From: Ignavibacteriales bacterium
GTDB lineage: Bacteria; Bacteroidota; Ignavibacteria; UBA10030
Length of the DNA stretch: 64,000 bases
Direction of reading: 5' to 3'
NCBI GenBank assembly: GCA_026390595.1
Contig: JAPLFQ010000015.1
Location: forward strand, 139,057-203,056
Under the pieces are notes generated by a model. That model searched no databases, was not told the DNA's origin, and saw only the letters and a list, made by a program, of their open reading frames with translations. How positions within the stretch are numbered: position 1 is the stretch's first letter; each line of letters opens with the position of its first letter. Below, one piece after another: positions 26,621 to 35,096 of the stretch. A program made the position numbers and the translations under genes.

Positions 26621-26731
26621 TTGGAACCAGCCGAACCATCTTTGCCCTGGCCCCGTCTCTACGCCTTGGTCCTTGGTGAACTCGCGTTGCTGGTTCTGCT
26701 GTTCTACCTGTTTACGCGGGTATTCGAATGA
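26621..26731 (+). CDS. Small single-helix membrane protein coupled to the symporter
   Basis: 36 residues from a TTG start. After an acidic/proline-rich N-terminus (EPAEPSLPWPR) comes one strong transmembrane helix (LYALVLGELALLVLLFYLF) and a short TRVFE tail. The stop TGA overlaps the ATG of the symporter (ATGA at 26728-26731), a classical coupling arrangement. The hydrophobic pattern and overlap support a real gene; no ribosome-binding site is evident, and TTG at 26642 is an alternative start. Probably a small subunit or assembly aid of the symporter, by analogy with other transporter-linked small proteins. Confidence 0.6.
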   Translation: MEPAEPSLPWPRLYALVLGELALLVLLFYLFTRVFE

Positions 26732-28440
26732 GAACGTTTGACTGGGTCGTCCTCGGCGCAACACTCTGCTCGATCGTCCTCTACGGCGTTTATAAAGGGA
26801 GGGGAAGCAACAGCCTCAGCGGGTACCTCCTCGCCGACAGGAAAATGCGATGGTATACGGTGGCACTCTCCATCATGGCAACGCAGGCGAGCGCAGTCAC
26901 GTTTACGTCGACGCCGGGGCAAGCGTACGTCGACGGAATGCGGTTTGTCCAGTTCTATTTCGGCTTGCCCATCGCCATGGTTATTCTCTCGATCAGTGCG
27001 GTACCTATTTTTCACAAGCTGGGAGTTTACACCGCATATGAATATCTCGAGCACAGGTTCGACCTCAAGACCCGGACACTCACCGCCATCATCTTCCTCG
27101 TCCAGCGCGGACTCGGCGTCGGCATTACAATTTATGCTCCTTCTCTTGTCCTCTCAATCATGTTGGGGTGGGACATTCGACTGACTTCGACGTTGATTGG
27201 AGGCGTCATCATCATCTATACTACCTCCGGCGGAGTTAAGGCGGTCAACTGGACGGACTTTCAGCAGATGTTGATCATCTTCTTCGGGATGACCATGGCA
27301 TTCGTCATGACCATCGTGTTGCTGCCGAAGGGAGTGGGATTCGTCGATGCGCTGCAGGTGGCAGGTGGAATGGGAAAACTCAATGCCGTTGATTTCACGT
27401 TCGATCTGAAGAACAGGTACAATTTCTGGTCGGGTTTGATCGGCGGGCTGTTTGTGGCGTTGGCCTACTTCGGAACCGACCAATCCCAGGTGCAGCGATA
27501 TCTGACAGGCGCATCGGTGACGCAGAGCCGCCTTGGACTTCTGTTCAACGGGCTGGCCAAAGTTCCGATGCAGTTCTTCATCCTCCTCATAGGCGCCATG
27601 GTTTTTGTGTTCTTTCAGTTTGAACGACCGCCCCTCTTTTTCAATCCGGTCGAAGTCGAAAAAGTAAGGCACAGCGCTTATGCGGAGCGATACCAGGTGG
27701 TCGAACAACGGTACGCTGCTGCCGCAGATGAGAAATCAGCGGCCGCCAGAGAGTACATCGAATCGAAAAAAGAGGGGAATCCCGAGACCGTAGCTCAGGC
27801 CCGCGCAAAGCTCATGTCTGCTTCTGCACAGGCAGAGGGTCTGCGAGCAGAGGGTATCAAGGTATTGCAGGCGAACGATCCGGCTGTCGATCCAAACGAC
27901 ACAAACTACATTTTTCTGTCATTCGTGATGAAGTATCTGCCGATCGGTCTTGTCGGACTCGTGTTCGCATGCATTTTCGCCGCGTCCATGTCTTCGACAT
28001 CGGGAGAACTGAGCGCGTTGGCAACCTGTTCGATCGTCGATATCTACAAGCGGCATATCAGGCAGGATAGTGAGGACAAACACTACGTGAAGGTCTCCCG
28101 GCTTTCGATGGCGCTTTGGGGGATCTACGCGATCGCTTTCGCTCAATACGCGAGCAGGCTGGGATCGCTCATCGAAGCGGTCAATATCCTTGGTTCGCTC
28201 TTCTATGGAACAATGCTTGCGATCTTTCTCATTGCGTTCTACTTGAAGTGGATCGGGGGCACTGCGACATTCTGGGCTGCATTTGCAGGTGAGATTGTGG
28301 TGCTGAGCTGCTACTTCTTTACAGCAGTTTCCTGGCTCTGGTACAACGTGATCGGGTGCGGTGTTGTGGTCGGAGTGGCAATTGTCCTGCAGTTCTTCTT
28401 CCGCAGCGCAAACGTTGAAACGGCAACCTCTCCGGGTTGA
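26728..28440 (+). CDS. Sodium/solute symporter (SSS family)
   Basis: 570 residues with around 13-14 hydrophobic helices. The N-terminus, with ATQASAVTFTSTPGQAYVDG, and the motif YFGTDQSQVQRYL are typical of the SSS family (SglT/PutP/NIS relatives). Between the helices near residues 305 and 400 lies a hydrophilic, alanine/glutamate-rich segment of about 85 residues, predicted coiled coil, unusual for the family core. Likely moves a sugar, amino acid or carboxylate with sodium across the inner membrane; substrate unknown. Confidence 0.88.
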   Translation: MRTFDWVVLGATLCSIVLYGVYKGRGSNSLSGYLLADRKMRWYTVALSIMATQASAVTFTSTPGQAYVDGMRFVQFYFGLPIAMVILSISAVPIFHKLGVYTAYEYLEHRFDLKTRTLTAIIFLVQRGLGVGITIYAPSLVLSIMLGWDIRLTSTLIGGVIIIYTTSGGVKAVNWTDFQQMLIIFFGMTMAFVMTIVLLPKGVGFVDALQVAGGMGKLNAVDFTFDLKNRYNFWSGLIGGLFVALAYFGTDQSQVQRYLTGASVTQSRLGLLFNGLAKVPMQFFILLIGAMVFVFFQFERPPLFFNPVEVEKVRHSAYAERYQVVEQRYAAAADEKSAAAREYIESKKEGNPETVAQARAKLMSASAQAEGLRAEGIKVLQANDPAVDPNDTNYIFLSFVMKYLPIGLVGLVFACIFAASMSSTSGELSALATCSIVDIYKRHIRQDSEDKHYVKVSRLSMALWGIYAIAFAQYASRLGSLIEAVNILGSLFYGTMLAIFLIAFYLKWIGGTATFWAAFAGEIVVLSCYFFTAVSWLWYNVIGCGVVVGVAIVLQFFFRSANVETATSPG

Positions 28441-28463
28441 CGGTCGGATCCGGCTGACAATGA

Positions 28464-28495
28464 AAAAGCCTCACCAATTGCCGGGTGAGGCTTTT
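28464..28495. terminator. Bidirectional rho-independent terminator
   Basis: Arms GCCTCACC (28468-28475) and GGTGAGGC (28484-28491), 8-nt loop, A-run on the left and T-run on the right. Lies between the convergent symporter (plus) and DUF2911 gene (minus). Confidence 0.9.
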
Positions 28496-28519
28496 CTTTG
28501 CTGCTGACACCAACGGGTG

Positions 28520-29389
28520 CTACATCTTCTTCTTCAGGTCAGTGATGAGTTTGCTGAGTGCCTGACCGCCTCGGGAGCCTTCAAACTTCGCATCCTTGGA
28601 TTTCCCGAGAGCCATCGCTTCTTCCGCCAGGGCAATCGCCTCTTTGACTTTTCCGCCTGCTGCGAGGAGTTCTGCCTTCGTTCCCATGTTCGTGGGATTC
28701 TTGTCCATCGCGATCGACCGATCGGCCCAGCTCATCGCCTCAGCGTTGAACACCTTCTCCGTGAGCGCATACCGGGCCGCACTATTCAGTATTTGCCAGG
28801 TCCCGACAGAGGATCCAATTTTCCCGACTGCATTGAATTCCATCTTGAAACCGATTTTGACCTTTTCCCAAGCCAGCTCCACACGGGCGGAAGAGGGGGT
28901 CAAATCGGTGAAGGAGAATGACATCCACTCCTCGTGCGGTGCAGTTTCCGGCTTCACCGTGAATTTCAAGACGTCATATTGAGCATCGTACATCGTTCCC
29001 CAGTTCTTCACTTCGGAATTGAAGATCACTGTCCATTGGGTCTTCCCCGGGAAGGTAACCATTCTGTAGGTTCCCGCAGAAAGTTTCTTTCCTTCGATGG
29101 TGACTTCGTCGCTGAAGGTGAAAAGGGTCGGCTCGTTTGCGCCTGCGCGCCAGAGTGAGTCGAAGGGAAGAAGTCCGCCCCATATTTCACGTCCTTTGAC
29201 TCCGGGGCGATGGTAGTAAATTGTCACTTCGCTCAGGCCAATGACCTGTGTGATCTTCGCTCCCTGGCTGAGCCGCGGGATGCGCAGCAGCGGCAGCTGC
29301 GGAGATTGTGGCGTTTGTGCAAAGGCATCCTGGCCCGCCACGATGACAGTGAGGATGACGATGAACAACACCGTGAGAAATCGTTTCAT
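28520..29389 (-). CDS. Exported DUF2911 domain protein
   Basis: 289 residues with a signal peptide (MKRFLTVLFIVILTVIVAGQ). DUF2911 covers about 40-190: the family block VTIYYHRPGVKGREIWG and WRAGANEPTLFTFS are clear. The last 90 residues are helical and TPR-like (KAELLAAGGKVKEAIALAEEA). AAGGAG is 8 nt upstream. DUF2911 is widespread in Bacteroidota with no proven function. It starts 47 nt after the aminotransferase stop, so the two may share a transcript. Confidence 0.85.
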   Translation of the reverse strand: MKRFLTVLFIVILTVIVAGQDAFAQTPQSPQLPLLRIPRLSQGAKITQVIGLSEVTIYYHRPGVKGREIWGGLLPFDSLWRAGANEPTLFTFSDEVTIEGKKLSAGTYRMVTFPGKTQWTVIFNSEVKNWGTMYDAQYDVLKFTVKPETAPHEEWMSFSFTDLTPSSARVELAWEKVKIGFKMEFNAVGKIGSSVGTWQILNSAARYALTEKVFNAEAMSWADRSIAMDKNPTNMGTKAELLAAGGKVKEAIALAEEAMALGKSKDAKFEGSRGGQALSKLITDLKKKM

Positions 29390-29436
29390 GGCACATCTCC
29401 TTGATGATTGGTTGATAGTGAGAATCTGGTACGTTT

Positions 29437-30771
29437 CTAGCTCTTCGGCAAACCCTTCTTCGCCACGCCGTCCATCACATCCACGAAGCGGTCGAGCTCC
29501 TTCAGCGTCGTATAGACGCTGGGTGTCACTCGTATGCCCTTGAACTCATCGTGGATGATAGCGGTTGTCAGTATCTTGTGCTTGTCCATGAGGTATGTGC
29601 TCAGGACGCCCGGATCGATACCGACAATTTCCACATTCGCAATGCCGCACGATTGATTCGGTTCCCACGAAGTATGGAACCTGACATTCGGGAGGTCCTT
29701 CAGCTTGGTCATCCAATAGCGCGAAAGGTAGCGGAGGCGCTCCTCTTTGCGCTTTGCGCCGATCCCGTTATGATAGAGGATCGCTTCGCCGATCGCGAGC
29801 CGGGGAGCTGCCGGATGTGTGCCGATTTCCTCGAATTTTCTGATGTCGGTCTTCTGGCTCTTGTCGGCTGCCATCAGGGGCCATAACTTCTCGATCTTGT
29901 CTCTTTTTACGTAGAGAAGGCCTGTCCCCTTCGGAGCAAACAACCACTTGTGAAGACTGGTTCCGTAGTAGTCGCATCCAATGTCCGGCTGCTTGAATTC
30001 AAAATGCGCGAACGCGTGCGCGCCATCGACGACAACTTCAATCCCTTTGGATTTCGCAAGATTGCAGATCGATTTCACCGGCATCATCTGCCCCGTGATG
30101 TTGATGACGTGTGAAATCAGGATGACCCGCGTTTTCGGGGTGATGGCCTTCTCAATTTCGGCCGTGATGTCGTCAAGGTGACTTGGTGCGATGGGCACCT
30201 TGATCATCCTGAGGACGAGGCCCTCGCGTTGCTCCCGCTGGCGGAGCGTCGTCAGCATCCGCGGATAGTCCTGGGTCGTTGTCAGGATCTCATCGCCTGA
30301 TTTCAGGTTAAGTCCCATCAGGATGATCTCCAGCGATTCCGACGCGTTGCGGGTGATCGCGATTTCCTCCCGGTCGCAGCCAAAGATGTCCGCCAGCCCG
30401 GTGCGCACAGTCTCAGATTGTGGCTCGAGAATCGACCACAACGTATGTGCGGTCACATCCTCCTGTTGCCAGATGTACCGGCACAGCGCTTCTGTCACGA
30501 GACGCGGAGACGGGGAGACGCCCCCGTTATTGAGGTTGGTAATTCCCCGAGACGTCGAGAACGAGCGTTGTATCTCGAACCAGTAGTCTTCATTCATTGC
30601 GGCGTCCGCCGGGGAAAGATGCGCAACCGTCCTTGTGGCCGCGTGGACATCTTCGAGCAGCGAGGCCACCGTGGCGGAGGACAGCGCCGCGAGTCCGACA
30701 CCCTTGCCGACCAGGGAGAGAAAGTTCCGGCGATTGATGTCACTTCTGAGTTGAGGATCTGGGGTGCTCAT
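29437..30771 (-). CDS. Tat-exported class V aminotransferase-family PLP enzyme
   Basis: 444 residues. Twin-arginine signal (NRRNFLSLVGKG, then a hydrophobic stretch to about 40) suggests export of the folded protein. The PLP-dependent fold of the class V/isopenicillin N epimerase-like group follows, with the Schiff-base lysine in YGTSLHKWLFAPKGTG and DGAHAFAHF just before it (Asp that holds the pyridine nitrogen). Possible reactions include epimerisation or cysteine desulfuration; the specific one cannot be called. Confidence 0.85.
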   Translation of the reverse strand: MSTPDPQLRSDINRRNFLSLVGKGVGLAALSSATVASLLEDVHAATRTVAHLSPADAAMNEDYWFEIQRSFSTSRGITNLNNGGVSPSPRLVTEALCRYIWQQEDVTAHTLWSILEPQSETVRTGLADIFGCDREEIAITRNASESLEIILMGLNLKSGDEILTTTQDYPRMLTTLRQREQREGLVLRMIKVPIAPSHLDDITAEIEKAITPKTRVILISHVINITGQMMPVKSICNLAKSKGIEVVVDGAHAFAHFEFKQPDIGCDYYGTSLHKWLFAPKGTGLLYVKRDKIEKLWPLMAADKSQKTDIRKFEEIGTHPAAPRLAIGEAILYHNGIGAKRKEERLRYLSRYWMTKLKDLPNVRFHTSWEPNQSCGIANVEIVGIDPGVLSTYLMDKHKILTTAIIHDEFKGIRVTPSVYTTLKELDRFVDVMDGVAKKGLPKS

Positions 30772-30879
30772 GCTGGTTCTCCTTCGTTGGATAGGACAAC
30801 AATAACGTGATTGGATTTGTGCGTACGTTCGTGGCGACTCACGGCGAAGCGATCGGAAGTGCTCCGAAACGCAGGAGCG

Positions 30880-31362
30880 TTACCGGGGTTCTGTGCCGTC
30901 TGGAATGAACTTCAGCAAGTATTGGAAGAGAGTGAACGATTCTGATCTTGAAAAGTAGAGAAACAACGTCAGGACGATGAGCGTGGAGTTTTGAAGAACT
31001 TTCATCCAGCCTATCTTTCCGGTTGCCGGGTCCTGCGTGAAACACCCGCAGGAAATATCCAGGCCCCGCCCGAGAGCTACAACGACTGCCATCGTGAAAA
31101 TGACAAGCATGGCCGTGAGAAGCAGCGAACTCCCGCGTGCCAACGCTCCGAACAGTACCGAAAACCCGCATAGGAGTTCCAGCCATGGCAGAATCGTGGC
31201 GATGAGGGGAGGCAGCCACTCCGGGAGCATCTTGTAGTTTGCGATGGACTGGGCAAAAACACCTGGATCGGCGATCTTCTCGACGCTGCTCACGATAAAC
31301 AGCAGTCCGATGAACACGCGGACTACCAGTACCAAGTGTGGATTTTGGAGCAGGTTCTTCAT
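30880..31362 (-). CDS. MauE/DoxX-family redox-associated membrane protein
   Basis: 160 residues with four hydrophobic helices and the CGC motif (C105, C107 in ISCGCF) typical of MauE/DoxX redox proteins, which are thought to pass electrons or act in disulfide formation across the inner membrane. The ATG overlaps the stop of the rhodanese gene by four bases (ATGA, 31359-31362). Last of a coupled run. Identity of its partner proteins is inferred from the operon. Confidence 0.8.
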   Translation of the reverse strand: MKNLLQNPHLVLVVRVFIGLLFIVSSVEKIADPGVFAQSIANYKMLPEWLPPLIATILPWLELLCGFSVLFGALARGSSLLLTAMLVIFTMAVVVALGRGLDISCGCFTQDPATGKIGWMKVLQNSTLIVLTLFLYFSRSESFTLFQYLLKFIPDGTEPR

Positions 31363-31838
31363 GGTCGTTTCTCGACCGGCAACTTCGCGTCAACCCATTC
31401 GCGCCATCCGCCGAAGAATATCTTCACATTTCGGTAGCCGTCTTTCATGAGTTTCACGGAGAGTTCGATGCTTGAATTACATTCTGCTCCGTCACAGTAA
31501 GCGATAAGAATTCGGGCCTTCGGGATTTCGCTCAGGGCGGCTTTTTTCAGATCGTAGTCCTTCAACGGTACGTTGATCGCTCCTTTGATATGGCCGAGAT
31601 CGTAATCAAAATTGTGCCGGGTATCGATGAACGTTGCAGCGCCGGATTCAAACAATGACCGGGCTTCGTCCCGCGAAATCATGGAAGGGGCGGGGACGTC
31701 CGCGCGCAGCGCTGGTTTCGACCGGGGGCCGCGGGCAAAAAGACCCTTCTGTGTGGCAGAGGTATAGATGAGCCCGAGCGCTCCGGCGACAAGGATCAGA
31801 ATGCCAGCTTCTCGCAACGCCTGTTTGAACCGGGTCAA
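31359..31838 (-). CDS. Membrane-anchored rhodanese-like protein
   Basis: 159 residues: one N-terminal transmembrane helix (about 11-27) then a rhodanese domain on what is probably the periplasmic side. TFIDTRHNFDYDLGHIKGAINVP is the classical first half; the active-site loop is YCDGAECNSS with C115 as the probable sulfur-carrying cysteine and a second cysteine, C120, at its end. Moves or stores sulfane sulfur, or acts in thiol redox control. Overlaps both neighbours by four bases. Confidence 0.88.
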   Translation of the reverse strand: MTRFKQALREAGILILVAGALGLIYTSATQKGLFARGPRSKPALRADVPAPSMISRDEARSLFESGAATFIDTRHNFDYDLGHIKGAINVPLKDYDLKKAALSEIPKARILIAYCDGAECNSSIELSVKLMKDGYRNVKIFFGGWREWVDAKLPVEKRP

Positions 31839-32548
31839 TTCGGGGTTACTCCGATAAGTGTGACGCGCACGGGGACTTGCGTCTGCTTCTTGCTGTCTGT
31901 TTCAAGAATAAGGAGTTCGTTGAAATAATCTGTCTTCCTCGGTGTGACCTTCACAAGAAGGCGGAGAGTGTCCGCTGGGAGTACGGTCCGTTTGCCGAAA
32001 GAAACCAACACATCGGGTGATGAGGAATTGTACCCGGTGATCGTTAGAACTTTCCCCGAGACGTTTTTGAATGCGACGGTTTGCTCCACCTGTTTGTCCT
32101 TCGGAACGCTTCCGAACCAGAGCACGGAGCCATTGTTTATCGGCTGGAGCTCTTCGATGACGTCTCCCACCAGTGTGACATATGTGGTAGGCGAAGCAGG
32201 ATCGTTCGTCATGATATTTACGTGCTTCTCGATCTTCCCGCGGAACCCGGTTGAGTTGAAATCAACCTCCACCGCGTCGGACTCACCCGTTTTCAAGAAT
32301 GCTCTCGGTTGACGCACCGTCGTGCATCCGCAGGAGGTCGTCACGCCAAGGATCCGGAGTGTGTCCCGGCCGATGTTCTTGATCACCACGCGCGCCTTTT
32401 TCGTGGCCCCGTTATAAATGACTCCCATGTCGATACTGGTTTTGTCCACAGTGAGCTTAGGCTGCGCAACGCCGATCCCGGCGAGAACAACAAGGAGAAG
32501 ACCCACTGTCCAGAAACGCATGCATCCCCCGCTGAATACTGATCTCAT
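31835..32548 (-). CDS. Exported DUF1573 protein
   Basis: 237 residues with a signal peptide. DUF1573 (about 35-140) shows the family pattern of an Ig-like fold with TTSCGCTTV (C73, C75). The second half repeats the beta-sandwich type (FKNVSGKVLTITGYNSSSPD). The ATG at 32548 overlaps the upstream stop (ATGA). An internal ATG at 32521, 4 nt after a GGGGG run, would give a tidier signal peptide (MRFWTVGLLLVVLAGIG), so the true start is uncertain. DUF1573 function is unknown. Confidence 0.85.
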   Translation of the reverse strand: MRSVFSGGCMRFWTVGLLLVVLAGIGVAQPKLTVDKTSIDMGVIYNGATKKARVVIKNIGRDTLRILGVTTSCGCTTVRQPRAFLKTGESDAVEVDFNSTGFRGKIEKHVNIMTNDPASPTTYVTLVGDVIEELQPINNGSVLWFGSVPKDKQVEQTVAFKNVSGKVLTITGYNSSSPDVLVSFGKRTVLPADTLRLLVKVTPRKTDYFNELLILETDSKKQTQVPVRVTLIGVTPN

Positions 32549-33231
32549 CGCTTTCTCTTCTTCGGTACTTGTTTCGTTTGGAGTGCTTCGGGATCTATTC
32601 TCTCGTAGCCTGAAGGAATACGAAAGAGCGATTCGGTGAGCGACTTCTTTGTCACGCTTGTGACGTCAAATCGGCCGCTTTCTTCGCCTGTTGCATCCCG
32701 GGCGATGAACCGCATGGGGAAGTATCCCATTTCCAGTATCTTCCACATCCATGCGGATACCCGTTCTAAAAGGAATGAACCCGCCGTGCCAAGTCCTTTG
32801 GTTGCCCAGATTTCAAATTCGAGCGTGTCAACAGTCACGAGGAACTGATCGCATTCATAATCCTCGATCGTATCGGTAGAATCTGTCTTTTGTACGTTGA
32901 TCCGCGGCGGGGACGCTGGCTGCTTCGCTGGCATAGCTATGACAGGGAGCTCGATGTACTGTTCCCGTCCGGAGATGATGACATAACTCTTCTTCAGTGC
33001 GTAGTCGGTCAGCACGGCATTGCCGCCGGCTTGTTCGCTTCCTTCAAGTCTCAATCGCCCCCGCTTCATGAATACCGTCATCGTTTCGATGCTTTGCACG
33101 TCGCGGATTTGATAGCTGACAACTCCCTCAAATGATTTCTTCTCGAGGACCTCCTGTGCAAGTCCAAGGGCATGCGTTCCAAGGATAAGTCCCGACGTGA
33201 GAATCACAATGCGGAGGATGCGGGATGTCAT
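32545..33231 (-). CDS. Exported DUF4412-like protein
   Basis: 228 residues with a signal peptide (MTSRILRIVILTSGLILGTH). The beta-rich body has features of DUF4412/LolA-like lipid-binding folds, for example FEGVVSYQI, VFMKRGRLRLEG and YVIISGREQYIEL. Ends with a basic tail (VPKKRKR). Overlaps both neighbours by four bases. The family call is moderate; the overall pattern, not a sharp motif, supports it. A lipid- or hydrophobe-binding role is inference. Confidence 0.55.
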   Translation of the reverse strand: MTSRILRIVILTSGLILGTHALGLAQEVLEKKSFEGVVSYQIRDVQSIETMTVFMKRGRLRLEGSEQAGGNAVLTDYALKKSYVIISGREQYIELPVIAMPAKQPASPPRINVQKTDSTDTIEDYECDQFLVTVDTLEFEIWATKGLGTAGSFLLERVSAWMWKILEMGYFPMRFIARDATGEESGRFDVTSVTKKSLTESLFRIPSGYERIDPEALQTKQVPKKRKR

Positions 33232-34079
33232 ACGGAAAGCCTTTCATCATTGTGTGCCTGAGTCCTGCGCCACCACGTGCCGCTCACAGCCATCTGTTTC
33301 AGCAGGGGGGCAATGCAATAGCGGTCCTCGCCGAGATCCCCGTGGAGCGCTTTGAGAACAGCATGCACATGTTCAAGTCCGATCCTGTCGGCCCACTCGA
33401 TCGGTCCCAGCGGATAGCGCGCCCCGGTCTTCATCGCCGCGTCGATGTCCTGCGGTGCCGCGATTTCCTCCTGCAAAGCGAAAGCTGCCTCATTGATCAT
33501 CTGGCACACGATCCGGGGAAAAACCATCCCGACCCTATCCTGTACCAGCTCGATCTCCTTCCCGATGGACCGGAAGAACCGTTGAACAACGCTTACTGTT
33601 CCGGTCGGCGTAAATGCAGTCGGCGCAATCTCTATCAGTGGCTTGAAGCTGATCGAAGGGAGCGCCGCACACCCGACTAGCCGACCCTTGTGCGTGATCC
33701 ACGATGACTGCTCGGTGGCGGAAACGGTGACGGAGGAACTCGCGATAGCCGTCGTGGGAAGCAGAGTCTTGTCGAGAAGCGTGAGGTTTTTTCGCTTTTG
33801 TTCAAGGTCGAGGTTTGTGAGCTCAAGTGCAAATGAGATGTCCCGGGGGATCTGGGCCGATTTCCTGCTGAGTTCGGGATCAAAGGCCGGTGCGTTGTCC
33901 GGAACAGTATTGAAATCAAAATAAACGAAAAACCCGTTGGAAATACAGAGGGGAACAAATTCGGCGACGATCTGCCAGTCTCCAATAATATAGACGGCGG
34001 TTCGATCGGGGCCGGCGTTCTCGTGAGCTCTTGCCCGCACAGGGGCTTTCTTCTTCACTATTTTCTTTGAGCGCTTCAC
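33228..34079 (-). CDS. Degenerate 3-hydroxyacyl-CoA dehydrogenase-like protein (probable pseudoenzyme)
   Basis: 283 residues from a GTG that overlaps the stop of the active paralogue (34076-34079). It keeps the C-terminal 3HCDH helical domain (about 180-270, PLGPIEWADRIGLEHVHAVL). The nucleotide-binding motif reads VYIIGDWQIVAEF instead of GxGxxG, and the catalytic histidine position is filled by other residues (LVGCAALP). A Lys/Arg-rich N-terminal tail precedes it. The open frame runs to 34229, but the overlap start is better supported. May be a regulatory or structural partner of the active enzyme. Confidence 0.7.
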   Translation of the reverse strand: MKRSKKIVKKKAPVRARAHENAGPDRTAVYIIGDWQIVAEFVPLCISNGFFVYFDFNTVPDNAPAFDPELSRKSAQIPRDISFALELTNLDLEQKRKNLTLLDKTLLPTTAIASSSVTVSATEQSSWITHKGRLVGCAALPSISFKPLIEIAPTAFTPTGTVSVVQRFFRSIGKEIELVQDRVGMVFPRIVCQMINEAAFALQEEIAAPQDIDAAMKTGARYPLGPIEWADRIGLEHVHAVLKALHGDLGEDRYCIAPLLKQMAVSGTWWRRTQAHNDERLSV

Positions 34080-34942
34080 TTGCTCTCGCCGCCTTCGTAT
34101 GCGTAGAATCCGAGACCTGTTGACTTGCCAAGAATTCCCGAGTCGACCATCTGTTTCAGCAGTGTGTGAGGTCTGTACCGCGGATTTCCTGAAGTCTGAG
34201 CGTACATCGATTCCGCCAGGGAAAGACATTGATCGAGTCCGGTTGCATCCATGGATTCGAATGGCCCGAGTCCGAATCCACCCACAGTTTTCATGATTCG
34301 GTCGATTTGTTCGCGCTCGGCTATTCGTTCACCAAGGATCCTGAGGGCTTCGCCGTACAACGGCTGCACGAGGCGATTGACGATGAACCCCGGAGAGTCC
34401 TGAACCACGACGGCCGTCTTGTTCAGCTGCCTGACAAAGTCTATTGATCGGTCGATCGATTCGGAAGATGTGCGCTGACCGCGAACAATCTCGATGAGCC
34501 CGGTGGATGCTGGAGAGTCCAGGAAATGCAGGCCAAGCACTTTTTCAGGATGACGGGTCGACGAAGCGATTGCCGTGAGGGAGAGTGACGATGTCGTCGA
34601 AGCCAGAATGGTTGTCGGCTTTGTGTCGGCTTCCAGATGCTTGAACAGATCCTTCTTGATCCGAAGGTCCTCGATGACCGCCTCCACGACGATGTCGGAG
34701 TGGTCGAGTTCGGCCAGGCGCGTACGCGGATGCAGCCGTCTGACTGCTTCCGCCAGCTGGTTTTCGGTGAGCTCGCCCTTTCCGACGCTGCTGTTCAGAC
34801 GGGTCTTGATGCGCTCGAGCGCCTGGCGGAGGAGTGTGTCGTTGACGTCGTACAATGAGACTTCAATTCCGGCAAGAGCGCCGATGTGCGCTATGCCTGT
34901 CCCTATCGTACCGGCGCCGACAACTCCGAGATGTTTGACCAT
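34076..34942 (-). CDS. 3-hydroxyacyl-CoA dehydrogenase (3-hydroxybutyryl-CoA type)
   Basis: 288 residues. NAD motif GVVGAGTIGTGIAH at the N-terminus, VEAVIEDL with the catalytic Glu, TTSSLSLT with the substrate Ser, LGLHFLDSP with the catalytic His, PGFIVNRLVQP with the Asn, then the C-terminal dimerisation domain. This is the Hbd/PaaH class oxidising (S)-3-hydroxyacyl-CoA. The frame is open to 35182, but the ATG at 34942 begins the NAD motif in the usual way. It starts the coupled run that ends with MauE. Confidence 0.88.
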   Translation of the reverse strand: MVKHLGVVGAGTIGTGIAHIGALAGIEVSLYDVNDTLLRQALERIKTRLNSSVGKGELTENQLAEAVRRLHPRTRLAELDHSDIVVEAVIEDLRIKKDLFKHLEADTKPTTILASTTSSLSLTAIASSTRHPEKVLGLHFLDSPASTGLIEIVRGQRTSSESIDRSIDFVRQLNKTAVVVQDSPGFIVNRLVQPLYGEALRILGERIAEREQIDRIMKTVGGFGLGPFESMDATGLDQCLSLAESMYAQTSGNPRYRPHTLLKQMVDSGILGKSTGLGFYAYEGGESK

Positions 34943-35096
34943 AGACAAAAGTTCAGCCTTCTGACTGGTGGCCCGAAAACGTACTGAATTGAGGGGTGAA
35001 AAACAACCGGATGCATGTGGTGCCCCAACCGGGGTGCCCGACTCTATACACTGCTGACGCCGTGGAGTGACGGTCACCTTGCCTTCACGGAAGAGG

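Noticed and set aside
34943..35096. Terminator between the purine permease and the 3HAD gene
   Set aside because: Only a 4-bp CCCC/GGGG core with no T-run could be found, so I do not call it.
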